A stretch of 36,053 bases of DNA, from positions 1 to 36,053 of the forward strand of contig JAFQCM010000068.1 in assembly GCA_017399445.1 (NCBI GenBank). Direction: 5' to 3'. Below, one piece after another: positions 22,179-31,005 of the stretch (the first letter of the stretch is position 1; every line of letters starts with the position of its first letter). The translations under genes and the position numbers were made by a program. The notes under the pieces were generated by a model. The model searched no databases and had not been told where the DNA came from. It saw only the letters and a list, made by a program, of their open reading frames with translations. Origin of the DNA: Lachnospiraceae bacterium. GTDB taxonomy: Bacteria > Bacillota > Clostridia > Lachnospirales > Lachnospiraceae.

Positions 22179-23771
22179 ATGGCGTATACTGCCCTTTATC
22201 GTAAATTCCGTCCCGATAATTTTGAGGACGTAAAAGGACAGAGTCATATTGTTACAACTTTGCAAAACCAGATTAAAGCAGAACGAATGGGACATGCCTA
22301 TTTGTTTTGCGGTACCAGAGGAACAGGAAAGACCTCTATTGCCAAAATTTTTGCAAGAGCTGTAAATTGTGAAAATCCTGTAAATGGAAGCCCATGTAAT
22401 GAGTGTGCAACCTGCCGTTCCATTAATGCAGGAACTTCCATGAATGTAATTGAAATAGATGCAGCATCTAATAATGGTGTGGACAATATTCGAGAAATTA
22501 TAGATGAAGTACAGTATTCCCCAGCAGAAGGGAAATACAAAGTATATATTATTGATGAAGTTCATATGTTATCTCCAGGAGCGTTTAATGCGCTCCTGAA
22601 AACATTAGAAGAACCACCTTCATATGTGATTTTTATTTTAGCAACTACGGAAGTGCACAGAATACCAATTACCATCCTTTCCAGATGTCAGCGGTATGAT
22701 TTTAAGCGAATTACCATAGATACTATTTCAGACCGGTTAATGAAACTGATGGAAGTAGAACAGATACAGGTAGAGGAAAAAGCAATTCGCTACATTGCAA
22801 AAGCAGCAGATGGTTCCATGCGAGATGCACTAAGTCTTCTTGACCAGTGTATTGCATTCTATTTAGGGAAAGAACTTACTTATGATAATGTATTAGAAGT
22901 TCTTGGTGCAGTAGACACAGAAGTATTCAGCAGATTTTTGCGGAAAATTTTGGACGAAGATGTGGTTGGACTGATGAACATGTTAGAAGAACTGGTAATC
23001 CAGGGAAGGGAATTGGGACAGTTTGTCATAGATTTTACCTGGTATTTAAGAAATCTTTTACTAATCAGTTCTTCGGATAAAATGGAAGATGTACTGGATG
23101 TTTCTAGTGAAAATTTAGCAAGATTAAAGGAAGAAGCCGGAATGATAGAACAGGAAAGACTGATGCGATATATCAGGGTGTTCTCCGAATTATCCGGACA
23201 AATAAAATATGCGGTACAAAAAAGAATTTTCATTGAAATTGCATTAATTAAATTGTGCAAGCCTGCAATGGAAAACAATTTAGAATCTGTGATTGACCGA
23301 ATTGCAAGGTTAGAAGAAAAAATAGAAAACGGTAATTTTGTCAGCAAAGTAGCAACAGCCTCTGTGGAACAACAGCCGGAGAATACTCAGTGGGAAACAC
23401 CGAGAGAATCCAATGTGCCATTACCAAAAGCAATACCAGAAGAGGTAAAACAGATAGTGGAAAACTGGCACACCATTATTCGGGGAACTTCCATGGCTGT
23501 GCAAACATTATTGAAAAATGCAAAATTAAGTATTGCAGGAGATAACCGACTTCTGATAGTATTTAAAGATGATCTAGCATATGGATTTGTGGGAAATGAC
23601 AACCACAAAGACCAATTGCAGAAATTAATTTCTGACTATATTGGCAAAGAAATAGAAATTGAAATGAGAGTCTTAGATGAGGGTAGCCGATTCGAGGACA
23701 GTTATGTTAATATAGAACAGGCAATCAATATGGAAATTATGATAGAAGATGATGACAAGGAGGAATTTTAA
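22179..23771 (+). CDS. dnaX: DNA polymerase III subunit gamma/tau
   Basis: 530 residues; clamp-loader ATPase of the replisome. [20 protein letters not shown] is the canonical start, so ATG 22179 (site AGGAAG 22165-22170) is chosen and not GTG 22170. Walker A GTRGTGKT (~43-50), a zinc module with four Cys ([16 protein letters not shown]), Walker [21 protein letters not shown], sensor 1 [12 protein letters not shown] followed by the SRC arginine finger ([12 protein letters not shown]), and sensor 2 [12 protein letters not shown] are all present. The C-terminal ~170 residues are the less conserved tau part. No obvious programmed-frameshift site producing a short gamma was seen. Followed by ebfC and recR, the conserved Firmicute order. 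Confidence 0.97.
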   Translation: MAYTALYRKFRPDNFEDVKGQSHIVTTLQNQIKAERMGHAYLFCGTRGTGKTSIAKIFARAVNCENPVNGSPCNECATCRSINAGTSMNVIEIDAASNNGVDNIREIIDEVQYSPAEGKYKVYIIDEVHMLSPGAFNALLKTLEEPPSYVIFILATTEVHRIPITILSRCQRYDFKRITIDTISDRLMKLMEVEQIQVEEKAIRYIAKAADGSMRDALSLLDQCIAFYLGKELTYDNVLEVLGAVDTEVFSRFLRKILDEDVVGLMNMLEELVIQGRELGQFVIDFTWYLRNLLLISSSDKMEDVLDVSSENLARLKEEAGMIEQERLMRYIRVFSELSGQIKYAVQKRIFIEIALIKLCKPAMENNLESVIDRIARLEEKIENGNFVSKVATASVEQQPENTQWETPRESNVPLPKAIPEEVKQIVENWHTIIRGTSMAVQTLLKNAKLSIAGDNRLLIVFKDDLAYGFVGNDNHKDQLQKLISDYIGKEIEIEMRVLDEGSRFEDSYVNIEQAINMEIMIEDDDKEEF

Positions 23772-23772
23772 A

Positions 23773-24123
23773 ATGGCAAAAAGAGGAGGATTCCCAGGTG
23801 GTATGCCGGGAAATATGAATAATTTAATGAAACAGGCACAGCGTATGCAGCGTCAGATGGAAGAAAGCCAGAAAGAATTAGAAGAAAAAGAATTTACAGC
23901 AGCAGCAGGTGGTGGTGCTGTAGAAATTACAATTTCAGGAAAAAAAGAAGTGACTAAAGTAAAATTAAAAGAAGAAGTTGTAGATCCTGATGATATAGAA
24001 ATGTTAGAAGACCTTATTATGGCGGCTGCCAACGAAGCGCTACGTAAAGTAGAAGAAGAGAGCAGCGAAGCTATGGCGAAATTAACAGGTGGTCTTGGTG
24101 GACTTGGAGGCTTACCGTTTTAA
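23773..24123 (+). CDS. YbaB/EbfC nucleoid-associated protein
   Basis: 116 residues. A Gly-rich N-terminus ([17 protein letters not shown]) precedes a long helix ([20 protein letters not shown]), then the two-strand core ([39 protein letters not shown]) and a Gly-rich tail. The family binds DNA as a tweezer-like dimer; its gene is nearly always between dnaX and recR. The start is ATG 23773, placed after AAGGAGG (23757-23763), 2 nt past the dnaX stop; the upstream ATG 23749 lies within dnaX and before this site. The stop overlaps the recR ATG (TAATG). Confidence 0.95.
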   Translation: MAKRGGFPGGMPGNMNNLMKQAQRMQRQMEESQKELEEKEFTAAAGGGAVEITISGKKEVTKVKLKEEVVDPDDIEMLEDLIMAAANEALRKVEEESSEAMAKLTGGLGGLGGLPF

Positions 24124-24719
24124 TGGAATTATATAGCTCTCAAATACAAAATTTAATTGAAGAATTAGCTGCATTACCAGGGATTGGTGCAAAATCTGCC
24201 CAAAGGCTTGCTTTCTACATTATCAATATGCCGAAAGAAAATGTAGAAAAGCTTGCCAACACCTTGGTAACTGTCAGAAGCAATATACAATATTGCAAAC
24301 ACTGTTACAACCTTACAGATACCGAAGTCTGTCCTATTTGTGGCAATGAAAAAAGAAATCATAAAACCATTATGGTGGTGGAAAATCCAAGAGATTTGGC
24401 GGCCTATGAGAAAACTGGAAAATTTGAAGGGGTATATCATGTTCTTCATGGAGCCATTTCTCCCATGTTGGGAATTGGTCCGGGGGACATTAAATTAAAA
24501 GAATTAATGGTACGTTTGCAGGAAGAGGTAGATGAAGTAATTATTGCTACCAACTCAAGTTTAGAAGGTGAAACTACTGCAATGTATATCAGTAAATTAA
24601 TTAAACCTACCGGAATTAAGGTGAGTCGTATTGCCAGCGGAGTGCCGGTAGGGGGAGATTTGGAATGTATTGATGAAGTGACTCTTTTAAGGGCGCTGGA
24701 AGGAAGAGTAGAACTGTAA
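24123..24719 (+). CDS. recR: Recombination mediator RecR
   Basis: 198 residues, the usual length. Helix-hairpin-helix at the N-terminus (ELAALPGIGAKSAQRLAFYI), a four-Cys zinc finger (CKHCYNLTDTEVCPICGN), then a Toprim domain (TIMVVENPRDLAAYEKTG, GVYHVLHGAISPMLGIGP) and a C-terminal Walker-B-like region with ASGVPVGGDLECIDEVTL. RecR acts with RecO/RecF to load RecA on gapped DNA. Its start overlaps the ebfC stop by 1 nt, so it is translationally coupled. Confidence 0.97.
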   Translation: MELYSSQIQNLIEELAALPGIGAKSAQRLAFYIINMPKENVEKLANTLVTVRSNIQYCKHCYNLTDTEVCPICGNEKRNHKTIMVVENPRDLAAYEKTGKFEGVYHVLHGAISPMLGIGPGDIKLKELMVRLQEEVDEVIIATNSSLEGETTAMYISKLIKPTGIKVSRIASGVPVGGDLECIDEVTLLRALEGRVEL

Positions 24720-24777
24720 GATTTTAACTTCGACAGGCAAAAGAGGATAGGAAAAAAATATGAGATGAGGGAAGCCG

Positions 24778-25890
24778 ATGAAAAGAAAGATATCTGTTTG
24801 GCTCTGCATCATTATATTTGTAATTACCTGCGTATCCTGCGGAAACTATGAGGTAACAGAAATGCCAATGAAAAAAGAAGAGGAAAACATAGTTCAGGCA
24901 GGGAAAAAAGTAGGCGTTTTGATGCCTACCAGAGAAGTGGAGCGATGGGAAGATGATGCAGAGAATATAAGAAAAGCATTAGAGATAGAAGGGTACGAGG
25001 TAATAGTTGAATTCGCTGAAAATAATCCTTATACACAGATAACACAGATGGAAGATATGCTGAAAAAAGGCGTGGAGTGCATGGTGGTAGTGGTAGTTGA
25101 TTCAGAGATACAAAGGGAAACTTTGGAAAAAATCTGGAAAAAAAATATTGACATTATCGCTTATGATAGACTTATTATGAATACAGAAGCCGTTTCTTAC
25201 TATGCAACATTTGACAATCAAAGTATAGGCGTGGCTATGGGAACCTATATAAAGGAGCATGGAAAACTGGACGAAGTCAGAATGAAGGATGAGCATAAAA
25301 CCATTGAGTTTTTTATGGGGGATGCCAATGATAATAATGCATTTGTTATATATCAGGGAATTATGGAAGTACTTGGAGAATATTTGGAAGATGGCACTCT
25401 GATATGTAAATCTATGGAAACAGAATTTGCAGATATTTCCACCAGGGACTGGTCCCGTGTTTTTGCAAAGAAAGAGGCAGCTCGTATATTGGAAAGTTAT
25501 TGTGAAGATGATTCTTTAGATATTGCATGCTGTGCTAATGATACTATTGCTTATGGAATTATTGATGCTTTGAATGAATGTGGTTATACACAAGAAAACT
25601 GGCCATTGGTAACAGGGCAGGATGCAGAAATAGAAGCTGTGAAAAATATTATCAATGGCAAACAGAGTATGACATTATATAAGGATACTCGCGTATTAGC
25701 GGATAAATGTGCAACTATGGTAAAGGCAGTCTTAGAGGGAACCATCCCTGAAATTAATAATGAAGATGAGTATAATAACGGAAATTTTAAGGTAAAGTCA
25801 TATTTATGTACCCCAATTGTAGTAGATAAGGACAATTATAGAGAAATTCTTATTGATAGTGGATACTATGGCGAAGAAGAGTTAAAATAA
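24778..25890 (+). CDS. Sugar-binding lipoprotein, periplasmic-binding type 1 (XylF/ChvE-like)
   Basis: 370 residues. Lipoprotein signal with lipobox CVSC (Cys21). The mature part has the two-lobed periplasmic-binding fold: [88 protein letters not shown] and [20 protein letters not shown]. The YDR, DxAN and TGQDAE positions are those of xylose/glucose-binding proteins. No permease or ATPase gene is nearby; it is followed 13 nt later by thiC. It may serve an ABC importer encoded elsewhere, or a sensor kinase, as XylF-type proteins do in some clostridia. A thiamin-related substrate is suggested only by the operon position. Confidence 0.8.
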   Translation: MKRKISVWLCIIIFVITCVSCGNYEVTEMPMKKEEENIVQAGKKVGVLMPTREVERWEDDAENIRKALEIEGYEVIVEFAENNPYTQITQMEDMLKKGVECMVVVVVDSEIQRETLEKIWKKNIDIIAYDRLIMNTEAVSYYATFDNQSIGVAMGTYIKEHGKLDEVRMKDEHKTIEFFMGDANDNNAFVIYQGIMEVLGEYLEDGTLICKSMETEFADISTRDWSRVFAKKEAARILESYCEDDSLDIACCANDTIAYGIIDALNECGYTQENWPLVTGQDAEIEAVKNIINGKQSMTLYKDTRVLADKCATMVKAVLEGTIPEINNEDEYNNGNFKVKSYLCTPIVVDKDNYREILIDSGYYGEEELK

Positions 25891-25903
25891 AAGGAGTAAA
25901 GTT

Positions 25904-27211
25904 ATGTCATATACTACTCAGATGGATGCAGCGAGAAAAGGCATCCTTACCCCGGAAATGAAAATTGTATCAGAAAAAGAACACATGGATACCAAGGAAT
26001 TAATGGAATATATGGCGAAAGGTCAGATTATTATTCCGTGTAATAAGAAACATACCTGCATTGAGCCAAATGGAATTGGTTCCATGTTACGTACAAAGAT
26101 AAATGTAAATCTTGGAGTATCCAGAGACTGCAAGGATTTAGATATGGAAATGCAGAAAGTAAATTCAGCAGTAGAAATGGGTGCAGAAGCCATTATGGAC
26201 TTAAGTTCTTTTGGTGATACCAGAGTTTTTCGTAAGAAGTTAACTAGTGAATGTAAGGCTGTGATTGGAACAGTGCCCATTTATGATGCAGTAGTATATT
26301 ATCATAAGCCATTAAAGGAAATTACAGCAAGAGAATGGATTGACGTAGTAAAAATGCATGCAGAAGATGGTGTGGATTTTATGACTATCCACTGCGGTAT
26401 AAATAAAAATACTGCAAAACGTTTTAAGGCAAATAAGCGTCTTACCAATATTGTTTCCAGAGGTGGTTCTATCATTTTTGCATGGATGGAAATGACAGGA
26501 GAGGAAAATCCTTTCTATGAATATTATGATGAAATCTTGGATATTTGTAGAGAATATGATGTGACCATGAGTCTTGGAGATGCCTGCAGACCAGGTTGTA
26601 TTGCAGATGCTTCTGATATCTCTCAGATTGAAGAACTAGTAACTTTAGGGGAACTTACCAAACGTGCATGGGAAAAAGATGTACAGGTTATGGTAGAGGG
26701 ACCGGGACATATGCCATTAGACCAGATTGAGGCTAATATGAGAATTCAAAAGACCATCTGTTATGGAGCACCTTTTTATGTATTAGGACCTTTAGTAACA
26801 GATGTAGCCCCAGGATATGACCATATTACTGCCGCTATTGGAGGAGCCATTGCAGCTACCTATGGGGCATCATTTCTTTGTTATGTAACTCCAGCAGAAC
26901 ATTTACGTCTTCCTAATCTGGAAGATGTAAAAGAAGGGATTGTTGCTTCTAAAATAGCAGCTCATGCAGCAGATATTGCAAAAGGAGTCAAAGGTGCAGC
27001 TGATTGGGACTACCAAATGAGTAAGGCAAGAAAAGAAGTAAATTGGGAAAAAATGTTTGAACTAAGTATAGATTCCGAAAAAGCCAGAAGGTATCGGGAA
27101 GAATCTAAGCCAGAAAAGGAAGATACCTGTACTATGTGTGGAAATTTCTGCGCTGTAAAAAACATGAATCGTATTTTAGATGGAGAAATTGTATCTATAT
27201 TTGACGAATAA
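25904..27211 (+). CDS. thiC: Phosphomethylpyrimidine synthase
   Basis: 435 residues. ThiC is a radical SAM enzyme that converts AIR to HMP-P, the pyrimidine half of thiamin. Conserved segments: [106 protein letters not shown] and [14 protein letters not shown]. The C-terminal cluster site reads [11 protein letters not shown], that is CX2CX3C, one residue shorter than the CX2CX4C of the B. subtilis type. The N-terminal extra domain of proteobacterial ThiC is absent, as usual in clostridia. A paralogous 5-hydroxybenzimidazole synthase (BzaF) is the main alternative; thiD and thiE in the window favour ThiC. No TPP riboswitch precedes it. Confidence 0.92.
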   Translation: MSYTTQMDAARKGILTPEMKIVSEKEHMDTKELMEYMAKGQIIIPCNKKHTCIEPNGIGSMLRTKINVNLGVSRDCKDLDMEMQKVNSAVEMGAEAIMDLSSFGDTRVFRKKLTSECKAVIGTVPIYDAVVYYHKPLKEITAREWIDVVKMHAEDGVDFMTIHCGINKNTAKRFKANKRLTNIVSRGGSIIFAWMEMTGEENPFYEYYDEILDICREYDVTMSLGDACRPGCIADASDISQIEELVTLGELTKRAWEKDVQVMVEGPGHMPLDQIEANMRIQKTICYGAPFYVLGPLVTDVAPGYDHITAAIGGAIAATYGASFLCYVTPAEHLRLPNLEDVKEGIVASKIAAHAADIAKGVKGAADWDYQMSKARKEVNWEKMFELSIDSEKARRYREESKPEKEDTCTMCGNFCAVKNMNRILDGEIVSIFDE

Positions 27212-27294
27212 GAGGCTTGAAAGAAATTATCAATAATGGTAAGCTATATACAGCGACAAAAGTTTGTAAGGAACAAAAACAAGGAGGCGTTTTA

Positions 27295-28131
27295 ATGAAT
27301 AAATTAGAACTTCAAAAAACTGCGAATGAAGTCCGTAAAGGTATCATTACAGCAGTACACAGTGCAAAGTCCGGTCATCCGGGAGGCTCTCTTTCAGCAG
27401 CAGATATTTTTACGTATCTGTATTTTGAAGAAATGAATATTGATCCTAAAAATCCAGACAAAGAAGACAGAGACCGTTTCGTATTATCCAAAGGTCATGT
27501 AGCACCGGGATTGTATGCAACACTGGCTCATCGAGGATTTTTCCCAGTAGAAGATTTAAAGACTTTAAGACATGTAGGTTCTTATCTTCAGGGACACCCT
27601 GACAAAAAGCACATTCCTGGCGTAGATATGTCCAGTGGTTCTTTAGGGCAGGGAATTTCTACAGCAGTAGGAATGGCACTTTCAGCAAAACTTTCTAATG
27701 ATTCTTACCGTACTTATACCTTACTTGGTGATGGTGAAATTCAGGAAGGTCAGGTATGGGAAGCTGCTATGTTCGCAGGTGCAAGAAAATTAGACAACCT
27801 TGTAGTAATTGTAGATAATAATGGACTTCAGATTGATGGTGCAATTGAAGATGTATGTTCACCATATCCAATTGATAAAAAATTTGAAGCTTTTAATTTT
27901 AATGTAATTAATGTAGATGCTCATGACTTTGAACAGTTAGATGCAGCCTTCAAGGCAGCAAAAGAATGTAAAGGAATGCCAACTGCCATTATAGCAAAGA
28001 GCGTAAAAGGTAAAGGTGTATCCTTCATGGAAAATCAGGCATCCTGGCATGGTTCTGCTCCAAATGATGAACAGTATGAAACAGCAATGGCAGATTTAGA
28101 AAGGATAGGTGAAGCATTATGTCAGAAGTAA
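27295..28131 (+). CDS. Transketolase, N-terminal subunit
   Basis: 278 residues, the thiamin-diphosphate-binding half of a split transketolase. Motifs: TAVHSAKSGHPGGSLSAADI, RDRFVLSKGHVAPGLYATLA, PGVDMSSGSLGQGISTAVGM, LLGDGEIQEGQVWEAAMFAG (the GDGxxxEGxxxEA TPP/Mg motif) and VVIVDNNGLQIDG. ATG 27295 is chosen because AAGGAGGCG (27281-27289) sits at the right distance; the 78-nt in-frame extension upstream has no such site. It overlaps the partner gene by 13 nt. The two chains together interconvert C5, C7, C3 and C4 sugar phosphates in the pentose phosphate pathway. A cofactor link to the preceding thiC is conceivable. Confidence 0.94.
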   Translation: MNKLELQKTANEVRKGIITAVHSAKSGHPGGSLSAADIFTYLYFEEMNIDPKNPDKEDRDRFVLSKGHVAPGLYATLAHRGFFPVEDLKTLRHVGSYLQGHPDKKHIPGVDMSSGSLGQGISTAVGMALSAKLSNDSYRTYTLLGDGEIQEGQVWEAAMFAGARKLDNLVVIVDNNGLQIDGAIEDVCSPYPIDKKFEAFNFNVINVDAHDFEQLDAAFKAAKECKGMPTAIIAKSVKGKGVSFMENQASWHGSAPNDEQYETAMADLERIGEALCQK

Positions 28132-29057
28132 AGAAAATTGCAACAAGAGAAAGTTACGGTAATGCTTTAGCTGAATTAGGCGGACAATATCCTGATTTGA
28201 TCGTCCTTGATGCTGATCTTGCAGCAGCAACCAAAACAGGAATTTTCAAAAAAGCATATCCTGATAGACACATTGACTGTGGTATTGCAGAATGTAACAT
28301 GGTAGGTATTGCAGCAGGACTTGCCGCAACAGGGAAAGTTCCTTTTGTAAGTTCGTTTGCTATGTTCGCAGCAGGACGAGCTTTTGAACAGATCCGTAAC
28401 TCTGTAGGATATCCAAAATTAAATGTAAAAATTGGTGCAACTCATGCAGGGATTTCTGTAGGAGAAGATGGTGCAACTCACCAGTGTAATGAAGATATTG
28501 CATTAATGAGAACTATTCCAGGAATGGTAGTAATTAACCCTTCTGATGATGTGGAAGCAAAAGCAGCAGTAAAAGCAGCTATTGAGCATGTAGGACCAGT
28601 GTATTTGCGTTTCGGGCGTTTGGCAGTACCTGTAATTAACGATACACCGGATTATAAATTCGAAATTGGAAAAGGTGTTGTATTAAAAGAAGGAAAAGAC
28701 CTTACTATTGTAGCAACAGGTCTTTGTGTCAGCGAATCTTTAGCAGCGGCAGGATTGTTAGCAAAAGACGGAATTGATGCAAAAGTTATAAATATTCATA
28801 CAATTAAACCATTAGATGAAGAACTGATTATTGCGGCAGCAAAAGAAACCGGAAAGGTAGTAACAGTGGAAGAACATTCCGTAATCGGTGGATTAGGAAG
28901 TGCAGTATGTGATTGCTTATCTGCAAATGCACCTACTAAGGTTTTGAAAATTGGTGTAAATGATGTTTATGGTGAATCTGGTCCGGCGGTAGAATTGGTT
29001 AAGAAATATGGACTGGATGCAGAAGGAATTTATAAGAAGATTAAAGAAAATATGTAA
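28119..29057 (+). CDS. Transketolase, C-terminal subunit
   Basis: 312 residues. Pyrimidine-binding (PYR) domain with LIVLDADLAAATKTGIFKKA, DCGIAECNMVGIAAGLAATG (the catalytic Glu that activates TPP), FVSSFAMFAAGRAFEQIRNS and ATHAGISVGEDGATHQCNED, then the C-terminal transketolase domain (GKDLTIVATGLCVSESLAAA, VINIHTIKPLDEELI, VTVEEHSVIGGLGSAVCD). It starts inside the N-terminal subunit gene (13-nt overlap), giving equal synthesis of the two chains. Terminator 20 nt downstream. Confidence 0.95.
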   Translation: MSEVKKIATRESYGNALAELGGQYPDLIVLDADLAAATKTGIFKKAYPDRHIDCGIAECNMVGIAAGLAATGKVPFVSSFAMFAAGRAFEQIRNSVGYPKLNVKIGATHAGISVGEDGATHQCNEDIALMRTIPGMVVINPSDDVEAKAAVKAAIEHVGPVYLRFGRLAVPVINDTPDYKFEIGKGVVLKEGKDLTIVATGLCVSESLAAAGLLAKDGIDAKVINIHTIKPLDEELIIAAAKETGKVVTVEEHSVIGGLGSAVCDCLSANAPTKVLKIGVNDVYGESGPAVELVKKYGLDAEGIYKKIKENM

Positions 29058-29076
29058 ATTAAAAACGACTTTTGGG

Positions 29077-29104
29077 GCGGAGATGCAAAGCATCTCCGCT
29101 TTTT
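29077..29104 (+). terminator. Rho-independent terminator after the transketolase genes
   Basis: GCGGAGATGC / GCATCTCCGC, a perfect 10-bp stem with loop AAA, followed by TTTTT. Confidence 0.95.
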
Positions 29105-29168
29105 AAGTACTGAAAAATGTAATTGTAAAAAATATTTTAGCTGTATGAAGTGGCTATGAATTTTTTAA

Positions 29169-29303
29169 ACGGAGATAAGTAGTAAAGGATATACTGGTTT
29201 TCTTATTACACCAACAATAGCAGTTCGAGATGGAAAATATGTGATAAAATTTTCAAAGCAGATGAAACAAATAAAATATAAACAAGTCAAATTATTTACA
29301 TAG
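29169..29303 (+). pseudogene. Orphan C-terminal coding fragment
   Basis: Between the transketolase terminator and the next gene (29105-29484) no complete gene is present. One frame is open from 29169 (after TAA 29166) to TAG 29301-29303 and reads TEISSKGYTGFLITPTIAVR, DGKYVIKFSKQMKQIKYKQV, KLFT. It has a protein-like composition but no usable start, so it is probably the tail of a decayed gene. I do not recognise it. Confidence 0.3.
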
Positions 29304-29432
29304 TCCAGTAATATTTTGCATCTTTGTGTTATAAAGAAGAAACACCTGTCGAAAATATTTTAAAATCTCCCCCATCATCTGCTAAAATCCGCAATTTATC
29401 TATGCTATCATATTTTAAAAACAAAGGACTGG

Positions 29433-29453
29433 TACAAACTGAAGAAGTTTGTA
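29433..29453. promoter_or_regulatory. Inverted repeat upstream of the LysM envelope operon
   Basis: TACAAACT-GAAGA-AGTTTGTA: perfect 8-bp arms, 32 nt before ATG 29485 and without a T-run. Possible operator or leader hairpin; I could not identify a convincing promoter beside it. Confidence 0.35.
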
Positions 29454-29484
29454 TTAGTAGTCTTTTGGTGAAAGGTGGAGGAAT

Positions 29485-30960
29485 ATGATAGAAGTGATTT
29501 ACAACGAAAGTGCAGAAGATAAAAGCAAACGGACAACTTCCCTTCGTCTGCCAAAAAACATACGGCAAATAGGAAATACAGAAGATGACTTTAAAATATA
29601 TATAGAGGATTATGTAGTTACTTTTCTAAATCAGCTGACAGAAAAAGATCTAAGTAAAATAAGAGTGGCAATCTTAATGGGGGATGCGGTAGAATGCCCA
29701 GGAAGATATGTGTTTATTAGTGGTGCAATTTATGTGGAAGATGTGGTAGTAGATGGAAATGGAGTGCATTTTACAGATTCTATTTGGGGAATTATTTATG
29801 AAAATATAAAAGAGTATTTTGATAGTTTGGAAATTGTAGGCTGGTACTTATCTGTGCCAGGGTTCCCTATAGAAATGAATGAAAACATACAAAAAGTACA
29901 TATCAATCAGTTTGCAGGAAATTTGAAAGTGTTGATGATGCAGGAGCCTATTGAACATGAAGAGGTGTTTTTCTGTTATGAGAATGGTGCTATGAAGCCT
30001 ATTAATGGATATTACATATATTATGAAAAGAACAATCTTATGCAGACTTATATGATAGAACATCGAAATGAAAATCAAGAAGAAGTTCGGGTGGAAGAAA
30101 CCACAGATGCAGCAACTATGCAGTTTCGAAGTCTTGTTCAGGAAAAACAGGTGGAAATTCACAGACGAAAAACAATGACTTTTATGTATTCTGTAAGCTC
30201 TGTTTTGGTTATGATTGTACTTGTGATAGGAATTACTATGTTGAATAATTATGATAAAATGAGCAATATGGAAAAATCTCTTGCAATTCTAACAAAAAAT
30301 GCAATAACTGAACAGGTGGAAGAACAGGAGGAAAATCAAAATATAGAAGAACCGGAAATTCAGAAGGCATTAGAAACACAAGCATTGGCAGAAGGAATAG
30401 TGCAGGAAGAAGGGAGTATTGCAGCTGGCAGTGGGAATTTAGAAGCAGTTTCTGTGGAAACCATATCTGGAAATGTGGAAAAAGTAACAGGGGAAACAGA
30501 AGAGGGTGGACAAACCTCTGAGAAAACCAAAGAAACTACAAAGAAGAAAAAAGAAACAAAGCAAAAGTCAGAAGCGACCCAAGAAGCGGAGCTAACGAAA
30601 GAATCAGAACCAACGAAAGAGCCGGAACCAACGAAAGAGCCGGAACCAACGAAAGAGCCAGAGCCAACGAAAGAGCCGGAACCAACGAAAGAGCCAGAGC
30701 CAACGAAAGAACCAGAATCAATGAAAGAACCAGAACAAACAGAGGCATCACAGGAAAACGCGGAAAATAAATCTGTAGGTGAAGAAACACAGCAGGCAAG
30801 CGCAGAACCTAATTATTACATAATTGCAGAGGGAGATACTTTAGCAGAAATTAGTTTGAGAGTATATAAGACCAAGAAGATGGTTTCAAAAATCTGTGAG
30901 GTAAATAATATAGAGGATGTGGACAAAATTTTTGTGGGGCAAAAAATCTTGTTACCTTGA
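29485..30960 (+). CDS. Membrane protein with degenerate JAMM/MPN-like domain and LysM
   Basis: 491 residues. The N-terminal ~40-190 looks like a JAB/MPN fold (IRVAILMGDAVECPGRYVFI, EIVGWYLSVPGFPIEMNENI, KVHINQF, VLMMQEP). In active members the central motif is GWYHSHPGFG followed by S..D; here both His are replaced (L and V) and the downstream Ser and Asp are missing, so it should not bind zinc. One transmembrane helix (~230-253), a Glu-rich spacer, eight TKEPEP-type repeats (~371-418) and a C-terminal LysM (~441-491; YYIIAEGDTLAEISLRVYKT, ICEVNNIEDVDKIFVGQKIL). No signal peptide: the MPN-like part is cytosolic and LysM outside, touching peptidoglycan. First gene of a four-gene envelope operon. 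Confidence 0.8.
   Translation: MIEVIYNESAEDKSKRTTSLRLPKNIRQIGNTEDDFKIYIEDYVVTFLNQLTEKDLSKIRVAILMGDAVECPGRYVFISGAIYVEDVVVDGNGVHFTDSIWGIIYENIKEYFDSLEIVGWYLSVPGFPIEMNENIQKVHINQFAGNLKVLMMQEPIEHEEVFFCYENGAMKPINGYYIYYEKNNLMQTYMIEHRNENQEEVRVEETTDAATMQFRSLVQEKQVEIHRRKTMTFMYSVSSVLVMIVLVIGITMLNNYDKMSNMEKSLAILTKNAITEQVEEQEENQNIEEPEIQKALETQALAEGIVQEEGSIAAGSGNLEAVSVETISGNVEKVTGETEEGGQTSEKTKETTKKKKETKQKSEATQEAELTKESEPTKEPEPTKEPEPTKEPEPTKEPEPTKEPEPTKEPESMKEPEQTEASQENAENKSVGEETQQASAEPNYYIIAEGDTLAEISLRVYKTKKMVSKICEVNNIEDVDKIFVGQKILLP
30595..30738 (+). repeat. 18-nt tandem repeat coding TKEPEP, eight units
   Basis: Eight in-frame copies of an 18-nt unit (ACGAAAGAGCCGGAACCA and variants) encode TKESEP, five TKEPEP, TKEPES and MKEPEQ. 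A flexible wall-spanning spacer; copy number is likely to vary between strains. Confidence 0.9.
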
Positions 30961-31005
30961 TACAAGTGTGATATGATTACCTCAGACAGCTAAAGGGGTA
31001 ATGTT

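Noticed and set aside
22179..23771. Programmed frameshift in dnaX producing a short gamma subunit
   Set aside because: I saw no A-run slippery site followed by a stable hairpin at the expected position after the ATPase domain.
24755..24778. TGAGATGAGGGAAG resembles a piece of the TPP riboswitch
   Set aside because: The rest of the aptamer (GGGG start, ACCTGA and the long 3' helix) is absent, and the sequence is simply the ribosome binding region of the lipoprotein gene.
30595..30738. 18-nt tandem repeats as a CRISPR array
   Set aside because: Units are directly adjacent with no spacers and stay in frame as TKEPEP; this is a protein spacer repeat.
30536..30799. Minus-strand Leu/Ser/Ala-rich frame opposite the TKEPEP repeats
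   Set aside because: It is a repeat artefact on the non-coding strand, with no ribosome binding site.
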